A DNA stretch of 64,000 nucleotides. Origin: Collinsella aerofaciens. GTDB lineage: Bacteria; Actinomycetota; Coriobacteriia; Coriobacteriales; Coriobacteriaceae. This document shows positions 7,789 through 15,866 of this stretch, piece after piece; position 1 is the first letter of the stretch, and each line of letters opens with the position of its first letter. The stretch spans positions 1 through 64,000 of the forward strand of contig NZ_JAQLDU010000014.1 of NCBI RefSeq assembly GCF_028209625.1, given 5' to 3'. Made by a program: the position numbers and the translations under genes. Under the pieces are notes generated by a model, which was not told the origin of the DNA, did no database searches, and worked only from the letters and a program-made list of their open reading frames with translations.

Positions 7789-8790
7789 CTAATTCGTCTT
7801 CAAACACTCCGGTAAGACTTTCGATACGGCATTCATTGCCTGCGGCTTTAGGTACTGCTCGTTGAGTCGCGCCTTTTTGTAAGCGTAGCGAGTGTCTGCT
7901 GAGTATTTGACCAGCACATCGGTGAAGAACCGCTCCCAGCTTAAATAATCGCGACTTTCGATATAGCTTGAGGGGTCCTCGAGGATTTTGGGAATGTCGC
8001 TGCTGGGTATGAGCTCGGAGCGCAGGAGTGTCCACTCAAACGATTCCGGGAGGAATAGGCGAACGTTCTTGTAAACGCGCTGTCCGAGCACTTTTTCGAT
8101 GTAGGGACCAAACGCTGCGCCGTCTCCTATGGCAAGAACGTTTTGCTCGGGGCATTCGTGAATCGTACGTTTTAGATTCGCAACGCCGGTGGCCGTATAG
8201 CAGGGGATTCCGAGCCGTTTGCAAAGAGCGTTGTAAAACTGATAACCAGACTTGCTGTCCTCCACAACCACGGCATCGGGTATTTCGAATCCAACATTTA
8301 GGTCCTGATATAGCATGCTTGCCGTGTGGCTGTATATCGGTTTTGTTACCGAGTAGAAGCGTTTATCGCTCTTTCGGCCATTGATTGTTTTACTCGTGGT
8401 GTTTACCAGCTTTAGGATTTCGTCGACACTGTAGGGGAGTTCGCTGGCGTCTCGACGAGATATCAGGACAAAATAGTTGGATGAGCCGTTTACGGCTTTG
8501 GCGAAGTCCTTTGAGTAGATAAACTCGTTGCCCTCATCTAGAAAGACGATTGAATCTTCGATGATCGACAGCTCGCGCTCCCAGCGTCTGCCGGAAAGCG
8601 TTTCGCAAGGCACGTCGGAGCTAAGTGCAACGCCGCTTTCCGGTCCTCGGTCGTTGTAGTCGCGAATCATCGAGATGAGCGTCGTTTTGCCCGTGCCGCT
8701 GTTGCCACGGATGAAGGAAATATTGCGTTTAAAGGTGAGCGTGTATTTGACTTTTGCGCGCTCCACGACAACAGTGTGTGTTCCCTTCAT
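7789..8790 (-). CDS. P-loop NTPase with possible Toprim-like C-terminal half; partner of DUF4869-like protein
   Basis: A 333-residue protein of unknown function. The N-terminal half has Walker A GNSGTGKTT (residues 29-37) and Walker B IVFLDEG (81-87), then FVLISRR, which could be a sensor strand. There is no ABC signature. The C-terminal half reads AVVVEDSKSGYQFY (E177), TATGVANLKR (G202) and NVLAIGDGAAFG (D223). This glutamate / glycine / aspartate order between short beta strands resembles a Toprim fold as in OLD-type nucleases; the match is my inference and weak. Its ATG (8790) overlaps the TAA of the upstream gene by one base (TAATG), indicating translational coupling. A defence or mobile-element role is plausible but unproven. 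Confidence 0.6.
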   Translation of the reverse strand: MKGTHTVVVERAKVKYTLTFKRNISFIRGNSGTGKTTLISMIRDYNDRGPESGVALSSDVPCETLSGRRWERELSIIEDSIVFLDEGNEFIYSKDFAKAVNGSSNYFVLISRRDASELPYSVDEILKLVNTTSKTINGRKSDKRFYSVTKPIYSHTASMLYQDLNVGFEIPDAVVVEDSKSGYQFYNALCKRLGIPCYTATGVANLKRTIHECPEQNVLAIGDGAAFGPYIEKVLGQRVYKNVRLFLPESFEWTLLRSELIPSSDIPKILEDPSSYIESRDYLSWERFFTDVLVKYSADTRYAYKKARLNEQYLKPQAMNAVSKVLPECLKTN

Positions 8791-9239
8791 TACTCATCAA
8801 CATCCAAAAAGTCATTCGTGGCACCGACAAACTCCTGCATGTTTCTAACGATGCGGCCATCGTTATTAATGCGAATCTCAAAATGCCTCCAGGGGAATTT
8901 CATGATGTGGTAAAGGGTTACCAGCACATCCTGTTCTTTGCCAATTTTGAGCAGCCAGCGGGCGCAGTTATCTCCGCAAGTGGATGCATTGAACACCATG
9001 TTTGGGAGATTGCGCACCAGAAGTAGCGTTTTAACGCCGCCGGAAAGCTCGAGGGGCGTAATCGAACCGAGCTGTTTGCTGATGATGTTGTGGGGGCCGA
9101 TGAGCTCTGAACCGTCAACGCCTTTAATCATCTGCGCTGCCATAGGGTCCTCGAACCAGGAATCCAGGTATGAGTTCCTAAAATAGGTTTCGGTATCGTA
9201 GATGGAACGGGGGTAATCTCCCAGATGGATGCTTAACAT
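8790..9239 (-). CDS. DUF4869-like protein
   Basis: A 149-residue protein starting MLSIHLGDYPRSIYDTETYF with SD ctggaga upstream. The frame extends further upstream to 9329, but that part would lie in the terminator hairpin and lacks an SD. SGGVKTLLLVRNLPNMVFNAS and CGDNCARWLLKIG, with HIMKFPW later, match what I recall of the DUF4869 family, which has no known function. The two cysteines of CGDNC are notable. It is the first gene of a two-gene operon with the P-loop protein. On the minus strand a TATAAT box lies at 9276-9271, about 30 bases before the start. Confidence 0.65.
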   Translation of the reverse strand: MLSIHLGDYPRSIYDTETYFRNSYLDSWFEDPMAAQMIKGVDGSELIGPHNIISKQLGSITPLELSGGVKTLLLVRNLPNMVFNASTCGDNCARWLLKIGKEQDVLVTLYHIMKFPWRHFEIRINNDGRIVRNMQEFVGATNDFLDVDE

Positions 9240-9289
9240 GAGCGTCTCCAGACGTTTTGTGACTGCAACGATTATATGCCAGTAATAAA

Positions 9290-9322
9290 GTGCCGCCAGT
9301 AGTGAGGTTGCTGCTGGCGGCA
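9290..9322 (-). terminator. terminator-like hairpin after aroQ
   Basis: A 10-bp stem gtgccgccag (9290-9299) / ctggcggcac (9313-9322) is followed on the minus strand by tttatta. It lies downstream of aroQ and upstream of the DUF4869-like gene, so it should separate the two units. Confidence 0.6.
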
Positions 9323-9369
9323 CTGGCATTATTGGCGTGCGAATCGCGTTGATGGATTTGCTCGCGAGG

Positions 9370-9807
9370 CTACTTTTCGAGACGCTCTTTCAGCAGCTCT
9401 AACGCGTGAGCGTAGCCTTGGAGGCCTTCGCCGGTGATGGTGGCGAAGCAGGCCAGGCGGGCGTAGCTCACCTGACGGAAGTCCTCGCGGGTCTCGACGG
9501 CGCTGATGTGGACCTCGACGGCAGGGATGGCGACGGCCTTGAGGGCGTCGAGGATCGCGACGCTCGTGTGCGTGTATGCCGCCGGGTTGATGACGATGCC
9601 GTCGACCTTCCCGTAAGCCTCCTGAATCTTGTCGACGATGCTGCCCTCGTGGTTGGACTGGAAGACCTCGACCTCGTCGAAGCCCTGTGCGGCGCCCGCT
9701 TCCTGGCAGATCTGCACTAAACGGTCGTAGTTGTCGCTGCCATAGATGCCCGGCTCGCGAATGCCGAGCATGTTGAGGTTGGGGCCGTTGATGACGAGTG
9801 CTTTCAT
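9370..9807 (-). CDS. aroQ: type II 3-dehydroquinate dehydratase
   Basis: A 145-residue enzyme for the third shikimate step, 3-dehydroquinate to 3-dehydroshikimate. VINGPNLNMLGIREPGIYG carries the catalytic tyrosine, FQSNHEGSIVD, NPAAYTHTSVAILDAL and the catalytic histidine in VEVHIS follow, as in dodecameric AroQ. The start ATG 9807 has SD aaaggaag; the open frame continues upstream into a hairpin and is not coding there. It is the last aro gene and is separated from aroE/K by a strong hairpin, so its expression may be lower or independent. Confidence 0.96.
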   Translation of the reverse strand: MKALVINGPNLNMLGIREPGIYGSDNYDRLVQICQEAGAAQGFDEVEVFQSNHEGSIVDKIQEAYGKVDGIVINPAAYTHTSVAILDALKAVAIPAVEVHISAVETREDFRQVSYARLACFATITGEGLQGYAHALELLKERLEK

Positions 9808-9828
9808 GGTTGCTTCCTTTGCGATTGG

Positions 9829-9869
9829 AAAACCACCACAAAGTTGCCTGTCCCCTTTGTGGTGGTTTT
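9829..9869 (-). terminator. 15-bp hairpin between aroE/K and aroQ
   Basis: The arm aaaaccaccacaaag (9829-9843) pairs perfectly with 9855-9869 around an 11-nt loop and ends in TTTT on the minus strand. It looks like a Rho-independent terminator inside the aro cluster. The sequence ccaccacaaaggggacagg (minus strand) resembles a dispersed Coriobacteria repeat from memory. Confidence 0.7.
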
Positions 9870-9871
9870 GA

Positions 9872-11122
9872 TTAGAGAGCGGGTGGGAGGGTGTCGAGGA
9901 GGGTTTGGGCGGTGTTGGCGGCGCAGTCGCGCGAGTCGATGATGTAGTCGGCCCAGGCGCGGTAGCGCGGCATGCGCTGCTCGGCCAGCTTGTCGATACC
10001 ATCGCGGGCGGTGATGGGGCGTCCCTTGTGGGCGAGTTCGTCGAGCTTGCGGTTGAGCATCACGATCTGGCTGTTCTGGTGCAGTAGCGGGTAGTTCTCG
10101 TCGCGCGTGACCACGCCGCCGCCCGTGGAAAGCACCAGGCCGCTGCACTTGGAGATGCCGGCCAGCACCGCCGTCTCCTGCTCGCGGAAGGCCGCCTCGC
10201 CGCTCTCGACGATAAAGTCGGCGCAGGGCATGCCCAGGCGCTCCTCGAGGGCGCGATCCAGATCGATGTGCTCTCGTCCCGTGAGCAGGGCAATCTGCTC
10301 GCCCACACGGGTCTTGCCCGAGCCCGGCATGCCGATCAGCGCGATGTTCTGTTCGCGGCGTGACAGGCGCTCCGTTACGTCCAGAATGCGCTCGCGCGGA
10401 GTGACCTGGCCGGTGTAGCGCTCAACGGCTTGCGCCGCCTGGGCCACGAGCATGAGCAGACCGCCGATGCAGGGGATGTCGCGGCGCTCGGCCTCGAGCA
10501 TGAGTCCCGTGCGAGCGGGGTTGTAGACAATGTCGATAACGCCCTCGAGCGCATTGAGCCCCTCGAGTGTGCAGGGGGCGTCGGGACAGTGGGGGAACAT
10601 GCCGGCGGGCGTGCAGTTGACGAGCAGTGCGGCGTCGGACTGCTGCGCGATGTTGTCGTAGTTGACTTCGCTCGTGCGGCCGACCGGCACGACGATGGCG
10701 CCCAGGTCGCCGAGCACCATGCTGGCAGTGGTGCCGGCGCCACCGGTGGCACCGAGCACGAGGGCCTTCTTGCCGGCGACCTCAACGCCCAGCTCCTCGA
10801 CTAGGCACTGAAAGCCGAAGTAGTCGGTGTTGTCGCCGCGCAGGCGGCCGTCGGGCAGGCGCGTGATGGTGTTGACGTTTCCCATACGCTCGGCGAGTGG
10901 ACTCAACTCGTCCAGGTATTCCATGACGGCGCGCTTGTAGGGGATGGTCACGTTGGTGCCCTCCCATTCGTCACCCGTCATAAAAGCCTGGAGGTCCTCG
11001 GGCTCGCGCTCAAATCGTACGTACTCGAGCCCCGCGAGCTCCTTGTAGATGGTCGGGGTGTAGCTGTGGCCCAGCACGCGGCCCAGCACGCCGTAGGGGC
11101 GGGTTGCGGCGACATCGGTCAT
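9872..11122 (-). CDS. aroE-aroK: bifunctional shikimate dehydrogenase / shikimate kinase
   Basis: A 416-residue fusion for two consecutive shikimate steps. Residues 1 to about 265 are AroE: LGHSYTPTIYKEL for shikimate binding, the catalytic lysine in NVTIPYKRAV, GDNTDYFGF and the NADP loop GATGGAGTTAS. Residues about 272-416 are AroK: Walker A IGMPGSGKTRVG, the shikimate-binding region HIDLDRALEE, STGGGVV and the LID RPI. Both halves keep their key residues. ATG 11122 overlaps the pheA stop (TAGATG). Fusion would place the kinase next to the shikimate made by the dehydrogenase. Confidence 0.94.
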   Translation of the reverse strand: MTDVAATRPYGVLGRVLGHSYTPTIYKELAGLEYVRFEREPEDLQAFMTGDEWEGTNVTIPYKRAVMEYLDELSPLAERMGNVNTITRLPDGRLRGDNTDYFGFQCLVEELGVEVAGKKALVLGATGGAGTTASMVLGDLGAIVVPVGRTSEVNYDNIAQQSDAALLVNCTPAGMFPHCPDAPCTLEGLNALEGVIDIVYNPARTGLMLEAERRDIPCIGGLLMLVAQAAQAVERYTGQVTPRERILDVTERLSRREQNIALIGMPGSGKTRVGEQIALLTGREHIDLDRALEERLGMPCADFIVESGEAAFREQETAVLAGISKCSGLVLSTGGGVVTRDENYPLLHQNSQIVMLNRKLDELAHKGRPITARDGIDKLAEQRMPRYRAWADYIIDSRDCAANTAQTLLDTLPPAL

Positions 11123-12268
11123 CTAGAGCACCTCCGTGTAACTGCCAAAGAAGGTGAAGCTCTCGCACACGTCGTCGATGGAATCGAGCAGGTCATCGAG
11201 GGCCTTGCTGCCAAAGGGGCAGTCCAGGTCAAAGTAGAACATAAACTCAAAGTCGTGCCCGGGGATGGGGCGGCTCTCGAGCTTGATGAGGTTGATATTG
11301 AGCGCGTAGAAGCGCTCGAGTACGCGATAGAGTGCGCCCGGCTCGTTGGCCGTGGTAATCATGAGCGAGGTGCGGTTGGCGCCGGGGTAGACGCGTGGCT
11401 CGCGGGTGATGACGACAAAGCGCGTGTAGTTGTTGTCCGAGTCCTGGATGTTGGGCTCCAGTACCTCCAAGCCGTAGAGTGCGGCGCAGCTGCGCGATGC
11501 GATCGCGGCAACATCGGTGCGTTCGGAGCTGGCGACCATCTCGGCCGACATGGCCGTGTTGGGGTACTTGGTGGCGTGCAGGTCGTGCGCCTCGATAAAG
11601 CCGGCGCATTGGGCAATGGCCTGGCCGTGGCTGTAGACCTCGTGCACGTCCGCAAGCTTGGCGCCGGGCTTGACGAGCAAGTTGTGGTCGATTTTGAGGC
11701 GAAGCGAGCGCACGATGTGGAAGTCGAACTGGGCGAGCAGGTCGTAGACGGCGTTGACTGAGCCGGCGGTGGAGTTCTCGATGGGCAGCACGCCAAACTC
11801 GCAGAAGCCGTCGCGCACGGCGCGCATAACGCCCTCGAAGGTCTCGAAGAACGCAATGTCGGGCACGTCGAAGAGCCTGCACGCGGCAATTTGGCTATAG
11901 GCGCCCTCGACGCCCTGGCAGGCGACGCTAGCCGTCTGGGGGAAAGGCGTGTCAAAGGCTGCAGCCGTGGCGTGGGCCTTTTGTGAGACGGTGATGCCCT
12001 TGAGCTCGTTGATGTAGCGCTGTTGCTCGGCCTTGCTCATGCTCATGAGGAGGCGGAACAGGGTGATGGCTTGGGCCTCGTAGCGCTCGGGCACGCGGCT
12101 GGCGAGATTGTTGAGCTTGGAGCGCTCACGGGCGGGGTCGAAGACGGCCTTGCCCATCTCGATTTTAGACTTGGCGACCTCGGTGGCAATGTCCATGCGC
12201 TCGACAAAACTGTTGAGGAGCGTGGTGTCGATGCCATCGATGGCCTGGCGGATGTCAGCAAGGTCCAT
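11123..12268 (-). CDS. pheA: chorismate mutase / prephenate dehydratase (P-protein)
   Basis: A 381-residue bifunctional enzyme for phenylalanine. Residues 1 to about 90 are an AroQ-class chorismate mutase (DIRQAIDGIDTTLLNSFVER and the following helix with KSKIEMGK). Then prephenate dehydratase with VEGAYSQIAA, FGVLPIENSTAGSVN and a threonine-rich catalytic site, and an ACT domain with ESRPIPG, the motif that binds phenylalanine for feedback inhibition. The SD before ATG 12268 is aggggtc; the longer open frame to 12355 lacks support. Confidence 0.95.
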   Translation of the reverse strand: MDLADIRQAIDGIDTTLLNSFVERMDIATEVAKSKIEMGKAVFDPARERSKLNNLASRVPERYEAQAITLFRLLMSMSKAEQQRYINELKGITVSQKAHATAAAFDTPFPQTASVACQGVEGAYSQIAACRLFDVPDIAFFETFEGVMRAVRDGFCEFGVLPIENSTAGSVNAVYDLLAQFDFHIVRSLRLKIDHNLLVKPGAKLADVHEVYSHGQAIAQCAGFIEAHDLHATKYPNTAMSAEMVASSERTDVAAIASRSCAALYGLEVLEPNIQDSDNNYTRFVVITREPRVYPGANRTSLMITTANEPGALYRVLERFYALNINLIKLESRPIPGHDFEFMFYFDLDCPFGSKALDDLLDSIDDVCESFTFFGSYTEVL

Positions 12269-12311
12269 GGAGACCCCTTTCACGTGTCGGGGGATGTTGA
12301 GGGGTGGGTAG

Positions 12312-13409
12312 TTAGCGCTGGGCGGCGTCTTCGAGGAGGGCGTCCCAGATGGCAAGGGCGGCGGCTGCCTCGGCTACGGGGACGGCTCGGGGGACGATGC
12401 AGGGATCGTGGCGGCCGTGGACCGAGAGCTCGGCATTTTCCATAGCGTCCATGTCCACCGTCTGCTGCTCGCGGCCAATTGAGGGCGTCGGCTTTACGGC
12501 CATGCGCCACATGACGGGCGCGCCGGTCGAAATACCGCCCAGGATGCCGCCGGCGTTGTTGGACTCGACCTCGATCTCGCCGGTCTCGGCATCGATGCGA
12601 TACGGATCGTTGTTCTCGCTGCCACGCATGGCGGCCACGGCAAAGCCCATGCCAAACTCCACGCCCTTTACGGCGGGAATGCCAAACGCGATTTGCGCGA
12701 TGCGGTTCTCGATGCCATCGAACATGGGGTCGCCGATGCCCGCAGGAAGCCCGTAAATGCCGCACTCCACGATGCCGCCGATGCTGTCGAGTTCGTCGCG
12801 CGCGGCTAGGATTTCCTCGTGCATGCGGCCGGCGGCGGCGGCGTCAATGCACGGCAGATCGTTCGTAAGGATCGCCTTGCGGTCGGCCTCGCGATAGACC
12901 ATGTCGTCCATCGGCAGGTCGGAGATGCCGCCGATCTGCGCTACATGCGCCATCACTTTAATGCCGCGGGCCTCGAGTGCCTGCAGCGCAATGCCGCCCG
13001 CGATGCACAGGGGTGCCGTTAGGCGGCCGGAGAAGTGTCCGCCGCCGGCGACATCGTGCATGTTGTGATACTTCACGCGCGCAGGGAAGTCCGCATGTCC
13101 GGGGCGGGGCTTGCGGCGCAGTTCGGAGTAATCCTTGGAGCGCGTGTTGGTGTTCTCGATAATCGCGGCGATGGGCGCGCCGGTGGTATGTCCATCGACA
13201 ACACCGGCGATGATGTGCGCGGCGTCGGCCTCGCGGCGTTTGGTTGCGGTCTCGTCGCGACCGGGGGCGCGACGGTCGAGGAAGGCCTGCAGCTGCTCCT
13301 GGTCCACGGCGATGCCCGCCGGAATGCCATCGAGTGAGCAGCCGATGGCGGGGGAGTGCGACTGGCCGAAGATGCTTAAGTGCAAGACGTTGCCAAAGGT
13401 CGAGGACAT
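12312..13409 (-). CDS. aroC: chorismate synthase
   Basis: A 365-residue FMN-dependent enzyme making chorismate from EPSP. GQSHSPAIGCSLDGIPAG, RRAPGRDETATKRREAD, the SELRRKPRPGHAD region, VAGGGHFSGRLTA and AVPVAEAAAALAIWDALLED are all family signatures. SD gaggagga lies inside the end of aroA; ATG 13409 is one base after the aroA stop. Confidence 0.97.
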   Translation of the reverse strand: MSSTFGNVLHLSIFGQSHSPAIGCSLDGIPAGIAVDQEQLQAFLDRRAPGRDETATKRREADAAHIIAGVVDGHTTGAPIAAIIENTNTRSKDYSELRRKPRPGHADFPARVKYHNMHDVAGGGHFSGRLTAPLCIAGGIALQALEARGIKVMAHVAQIGGISDLPMDDMVYREADRKAILTNDLPCIDAAAAGRMHEEILAARDELDSIGGIVECGIYGLPAGIGDPMFDGIENRIAQIAFGIPAVKGVEFGMGFAVAAMRGSENNDPYRIDAETGEIEVESNNAGGILGGISTGAPVMWRMAVKPTPSIGREQQTVDMDAMENAELSVHGRHDPCIVPRAVPVAEAAAALAIWDALLEDAAQR

Positions 13410-13410
13410 G

Positions 13411-14730
13411 CTATTCCTCCTCGAGTGTGACCTTGCCGCCCAGCAGGCGGTAGTGGTCGAAGAAATCGGGATAGGACTTGTTGACGGCCTCGGCGCCGTG
13501 GATCACGACCTCGCCGGTGGCGCGGCTCGCGGCGATAGCGGCCATCATGGCGATGCGATGGTCGTTGTGCGAATCGACCTCGCCGCCGGTGAAGGCATCG
13601 ACACCCTTGATGATGAGGCCATCGCCGGCAATGCGCACCTGCGCGCCCAGCGCGGTGAGCTCGCGGGTGGTGGTGACCAGACGGTCGGATTCCTTGATGC
13701 GCAGACGGGCGCAATCGCGAATAAAGGTGCGGCCCTGTGCCAGCGAGGCCACGGCCGAGATGACGGGCACCAGGTCCGGAATGTCGTGGGCACTCATCTC
13801 AAAGCCGGCGAGCTTGTCGGACTGCACGGTGGCGGCGTTGGTGGAGCGCACGATGCGGGCGCCAAAGCGCGAAAGCGCGGCAAGCACGTTACGGTCGCCC
13901 TGTGCGGAGCTCAGTGACACGCCCTCGACGGTGATTGGGTCGGTGCCGATGGCACCGGCGCACAGCCAAAAGGCGGCGTTGGACCAGTCGCCCTCGACGG
14001 CTACGCTGCCGGGCGTGCGGTACGAGCCGCTGCTCACGCGGAAGTTCGTGACCTCGGGCTGGTCGTCCTTGGCCGGAATGCGCTCGACGTTGACCTCGAC
14101 GCCAAAGGCCTTCATGGCCTGTATCGTCAGGTTGATGTAGGGGCGGCTCTCGATAAGGCCGCATACCTGCACGCAGGAGGGCTGGGCCAGCAGCGGGGCT
14201 GCCAGCAGCAGGCCGGAGATATACTGCGAGCTCACGTTGCCCGGAAGCACAAAAGTGCCCGGGCGCATGCGTCCGCTCGTCTTGAGCGGAAAACCGCCCA
14301 GACCCTGCAGGTCGCAGCCGGCGGCGATGATCTCGTCCGAGAGCGGGGAGAGTGGGCGGGCGCCCAAGCGTCCCTGACCCACAAAAGTTGCTTCTGCGCC
14401 CAGCGCGCAGGCGACGGGCAACATAAAGCGGAGCGTGGAGCCGCTTTCACCGCAGTCAAGCGTGCCGCCGGCAAGGGCCTTGAGCAGGCCAAACTCAACA
14501 CTCTTCATGGTGGGGTGGACCTGGAAGCCGTCCTCGACGGTCTCGATGCGAGCACCCAGTGCCGTAAGGCAGCGCACCGTGGCCTCGATGTCGGCGCAGG
14601 TGGTGTTGCAGGTGACGTGCGTCTCGCCGTTGGCAAGCGCAGCGCAGATGATCAGGCGATGCGCCATCGACTTGGACGCGATGGCGGGAACGGTGCCCTT
14701 GAGCGGGGACGGGGTGATGCGGGCTAGCAT
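13411..14730 (-). CDS. aroA: 3-phosphoshikimate 1-carboxyvinyltransferase (EPSP synthase)
   Basis: A 439-residue enzyme joining PEP to shikimate-3-phosphate. KSMAHRLIICAALANG near the N-terminus, SGSTLRFMLPVACALG, GNVSSQYISGLLLAAPLL, EGDWSNAAFW, and C-terminal RIKESDRL and DSHNDHRIAMM match EPSP synthase. ATG 14730 lies within the last codons of aroB. The substrate loop reads CGESGSTLRF rather than the common GNAGTxMR, a class difference; any effect on glyphosate sensitivity cannot be judged here. Confidence 0.96.
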   Translation of the reverse strand: MLARITPSPLKGTVPAIASKSMAHRLIICAALANGETHVTCNTTCADIEATVRCLTALGARIETVEDGFQVHPTMKSVEFGLLKALAGGTLDCGESGSTLRFMLPVACALGAEATFVGQGRLGARPLSPLSDEIIAAGCDLQGLGGFPLKTSGRMRPGTFVLPGNVSSQYISGLLLAAPLLAQPSCVQVCGLIESRPYINLTIQAMKAFGVEVNVERIPAKDDQPEVTNFRVSSGSYRTPGSVAVEGDWSNAAFWLCAGAIGTDPITVEGVSLSSAQGDRNVLAALSRFGARIVRSTNAATVQSDKLAGFEMSAHDIPDLVPVISAVASLAQGRTFIRDCARLRIKESDRLVTTTRELTALGAQVRIAGDGLIIKGVDAFTGGEVDSHNDHRIAMMAAIAASRATGEVVIHGAEAVNKSYPDFFDHYRLLGGKVTLEEE

Positions 14731-15830
14731 GCGGATGCGTCTCCCTTCTGGCCGAGGCCCTCGGCAATGAGTTCGTGGAAAGTGGAAAGCGGTGTGCGGT
14801 CGATGCTGCAGCGGCCAATGCCGTGCGGAATCACCAGGTCGATGGTGTCGCCCGCGCGCTTCTTGTCGTGGAGCGCCTCGGCAAAGACGGTATCGGCATC
14901 TAGGTCACAGCGGGTCGTGAGGCCATGACGGGCGCAGAGTTCCTCAATACGACCGGGCAGTGCGGCATCGCAGACGCCGTGCAGGGCCGCGGCGCGCGTG
15001 ATGATGCCCATGCCGATCGACACGCAGTTGCCGTGTCCCAGCTCAAAGTGCTCGCAGGCCTCGACGGCGTGTCCGGCGCTGTGTCCAAAGTTGAGGAGCT
15101 TGCGCTGGTTGGTTTCGCGCTCGTCGGCGACGACCACGGCGCGCTTGATGTCGATATTGCGGGCAATGATAAGCGCCACGCGAGCCACGTCCTGGTTGAG
15201 CAGCTCCAGCGTGAGCGGGGTCTTCTCCAGCTCGGCGAAAAGCTCCGGGTCGGCGATTACGGCGTGCTTGACGACCTCGCCGCAGCCGTCGGCGAACTGC
15301 TCGGGCGTGAGGGTGGCCAGGCACCCCACGTCGGCGATAACCACACTCGGCTGCCAAAAGGCGCCGGCCAGGTTCTTGCCGGCAGCGAGGTCGATGGCCG
15401 TCTTTCCGCCCACCGACGAATCAACCATGGCGAGCAGGCTCGTGGGGACCTGCACAAACTTGCAGCCGCGCATGTAGGTGGCGGCCACAAAGCCCGCCAC
15501 GTCGCCCACGACGCCGCCGCCGAGTGCCACGATCACGTCGGAGCGCGAAAGCTCGTGCTCGGCCACAAACTCCAAAATGGCAACGTAGGCCTCGGCGCGC
15601 TTATGGGCCTCGCCGGCCTCGAAGGTGCAGATGCTCACCTCGTAGCCTGACGCCTCCAGGCTCTGCTTAACGGGCATCTGGTAGAGCGGGCCCACGTTGG
15701 TGTCCGTCACGATGACGGCCTTGGTGCCGCCGGCGGTGGCGCGCACGAGCGGCCCCGCCTGCTCCAGCAAAAACGTGCCAACATGCACCTGATAGGGGCG
15801 TGCAGTGTCGATATCGATGGTAATCGCCAT
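14724..15830 (-). CDS. aroB: 3-dehydroquinate synthase
   Basis: A 368-residue NAD- and metal-dependent enzyme converting DAHP to 3-dehydroquinate. VALGGGVVGDVAGFVAATYM, FVQVPTSLLAMVDSSVGGKT and NFGHSAGHAVEA supply the NAD and metal sites. SD aaagga precedes ATG 15830. The gene overlaps aroA by seven bases. Confidence 0.97.
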   Translation of the reverse strand: MAITIDIDTARPYQVHVGTFLLEQAGPLVRATAGGTKAVIVTDTNVGPLYQMPVKQSLEASGYEVSICTFEAGEAHKRAEAYVAILEFVAEHELSRSDVIVALGGGVVGDVAGFVAATYMRGCKFVQVPTSLLAMVDSSVGGKTAIDLAAGKNLAGAFWQPSVVIADVGCLATLTPEQFADGCGEVVKHAVIADPELFAELEKTPLTLELLNQDVARVALIIARNIDIKRAVVVADERETNQRKLLNFGHSAGHAVEACEHFELGHGNCVSIGMGIITRAAALHGVCDAALPGRIEELCARHGLTTRCDLDADTVFAEALHDKKRAGDTIDLVIPHGIGRCSIDRTPLSTFHELIAEGLGQKGDASAC

Positions 15831-15866
15831 AAGCTTCGGTCCTTTCGACCTGGCGTGATGGGTTGT

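Noticed and set aside
9240-9329. N-terminal extension of the DUF4869-like protein
   Set aside because: The frame is open, but the extension runs into the aroQ terminator hairpin and lacks an SD, while MLSIHLGDYP at 9239 has one and matches the family start.
3730-9330. An integrated element with tRNA-Arg attachment repeats
   Set aside because: I saw no second copy of the tRNA 3' end to the right of the module and no integrase in the region. xerC at 54887 is far away and looks like the housekeeping type.
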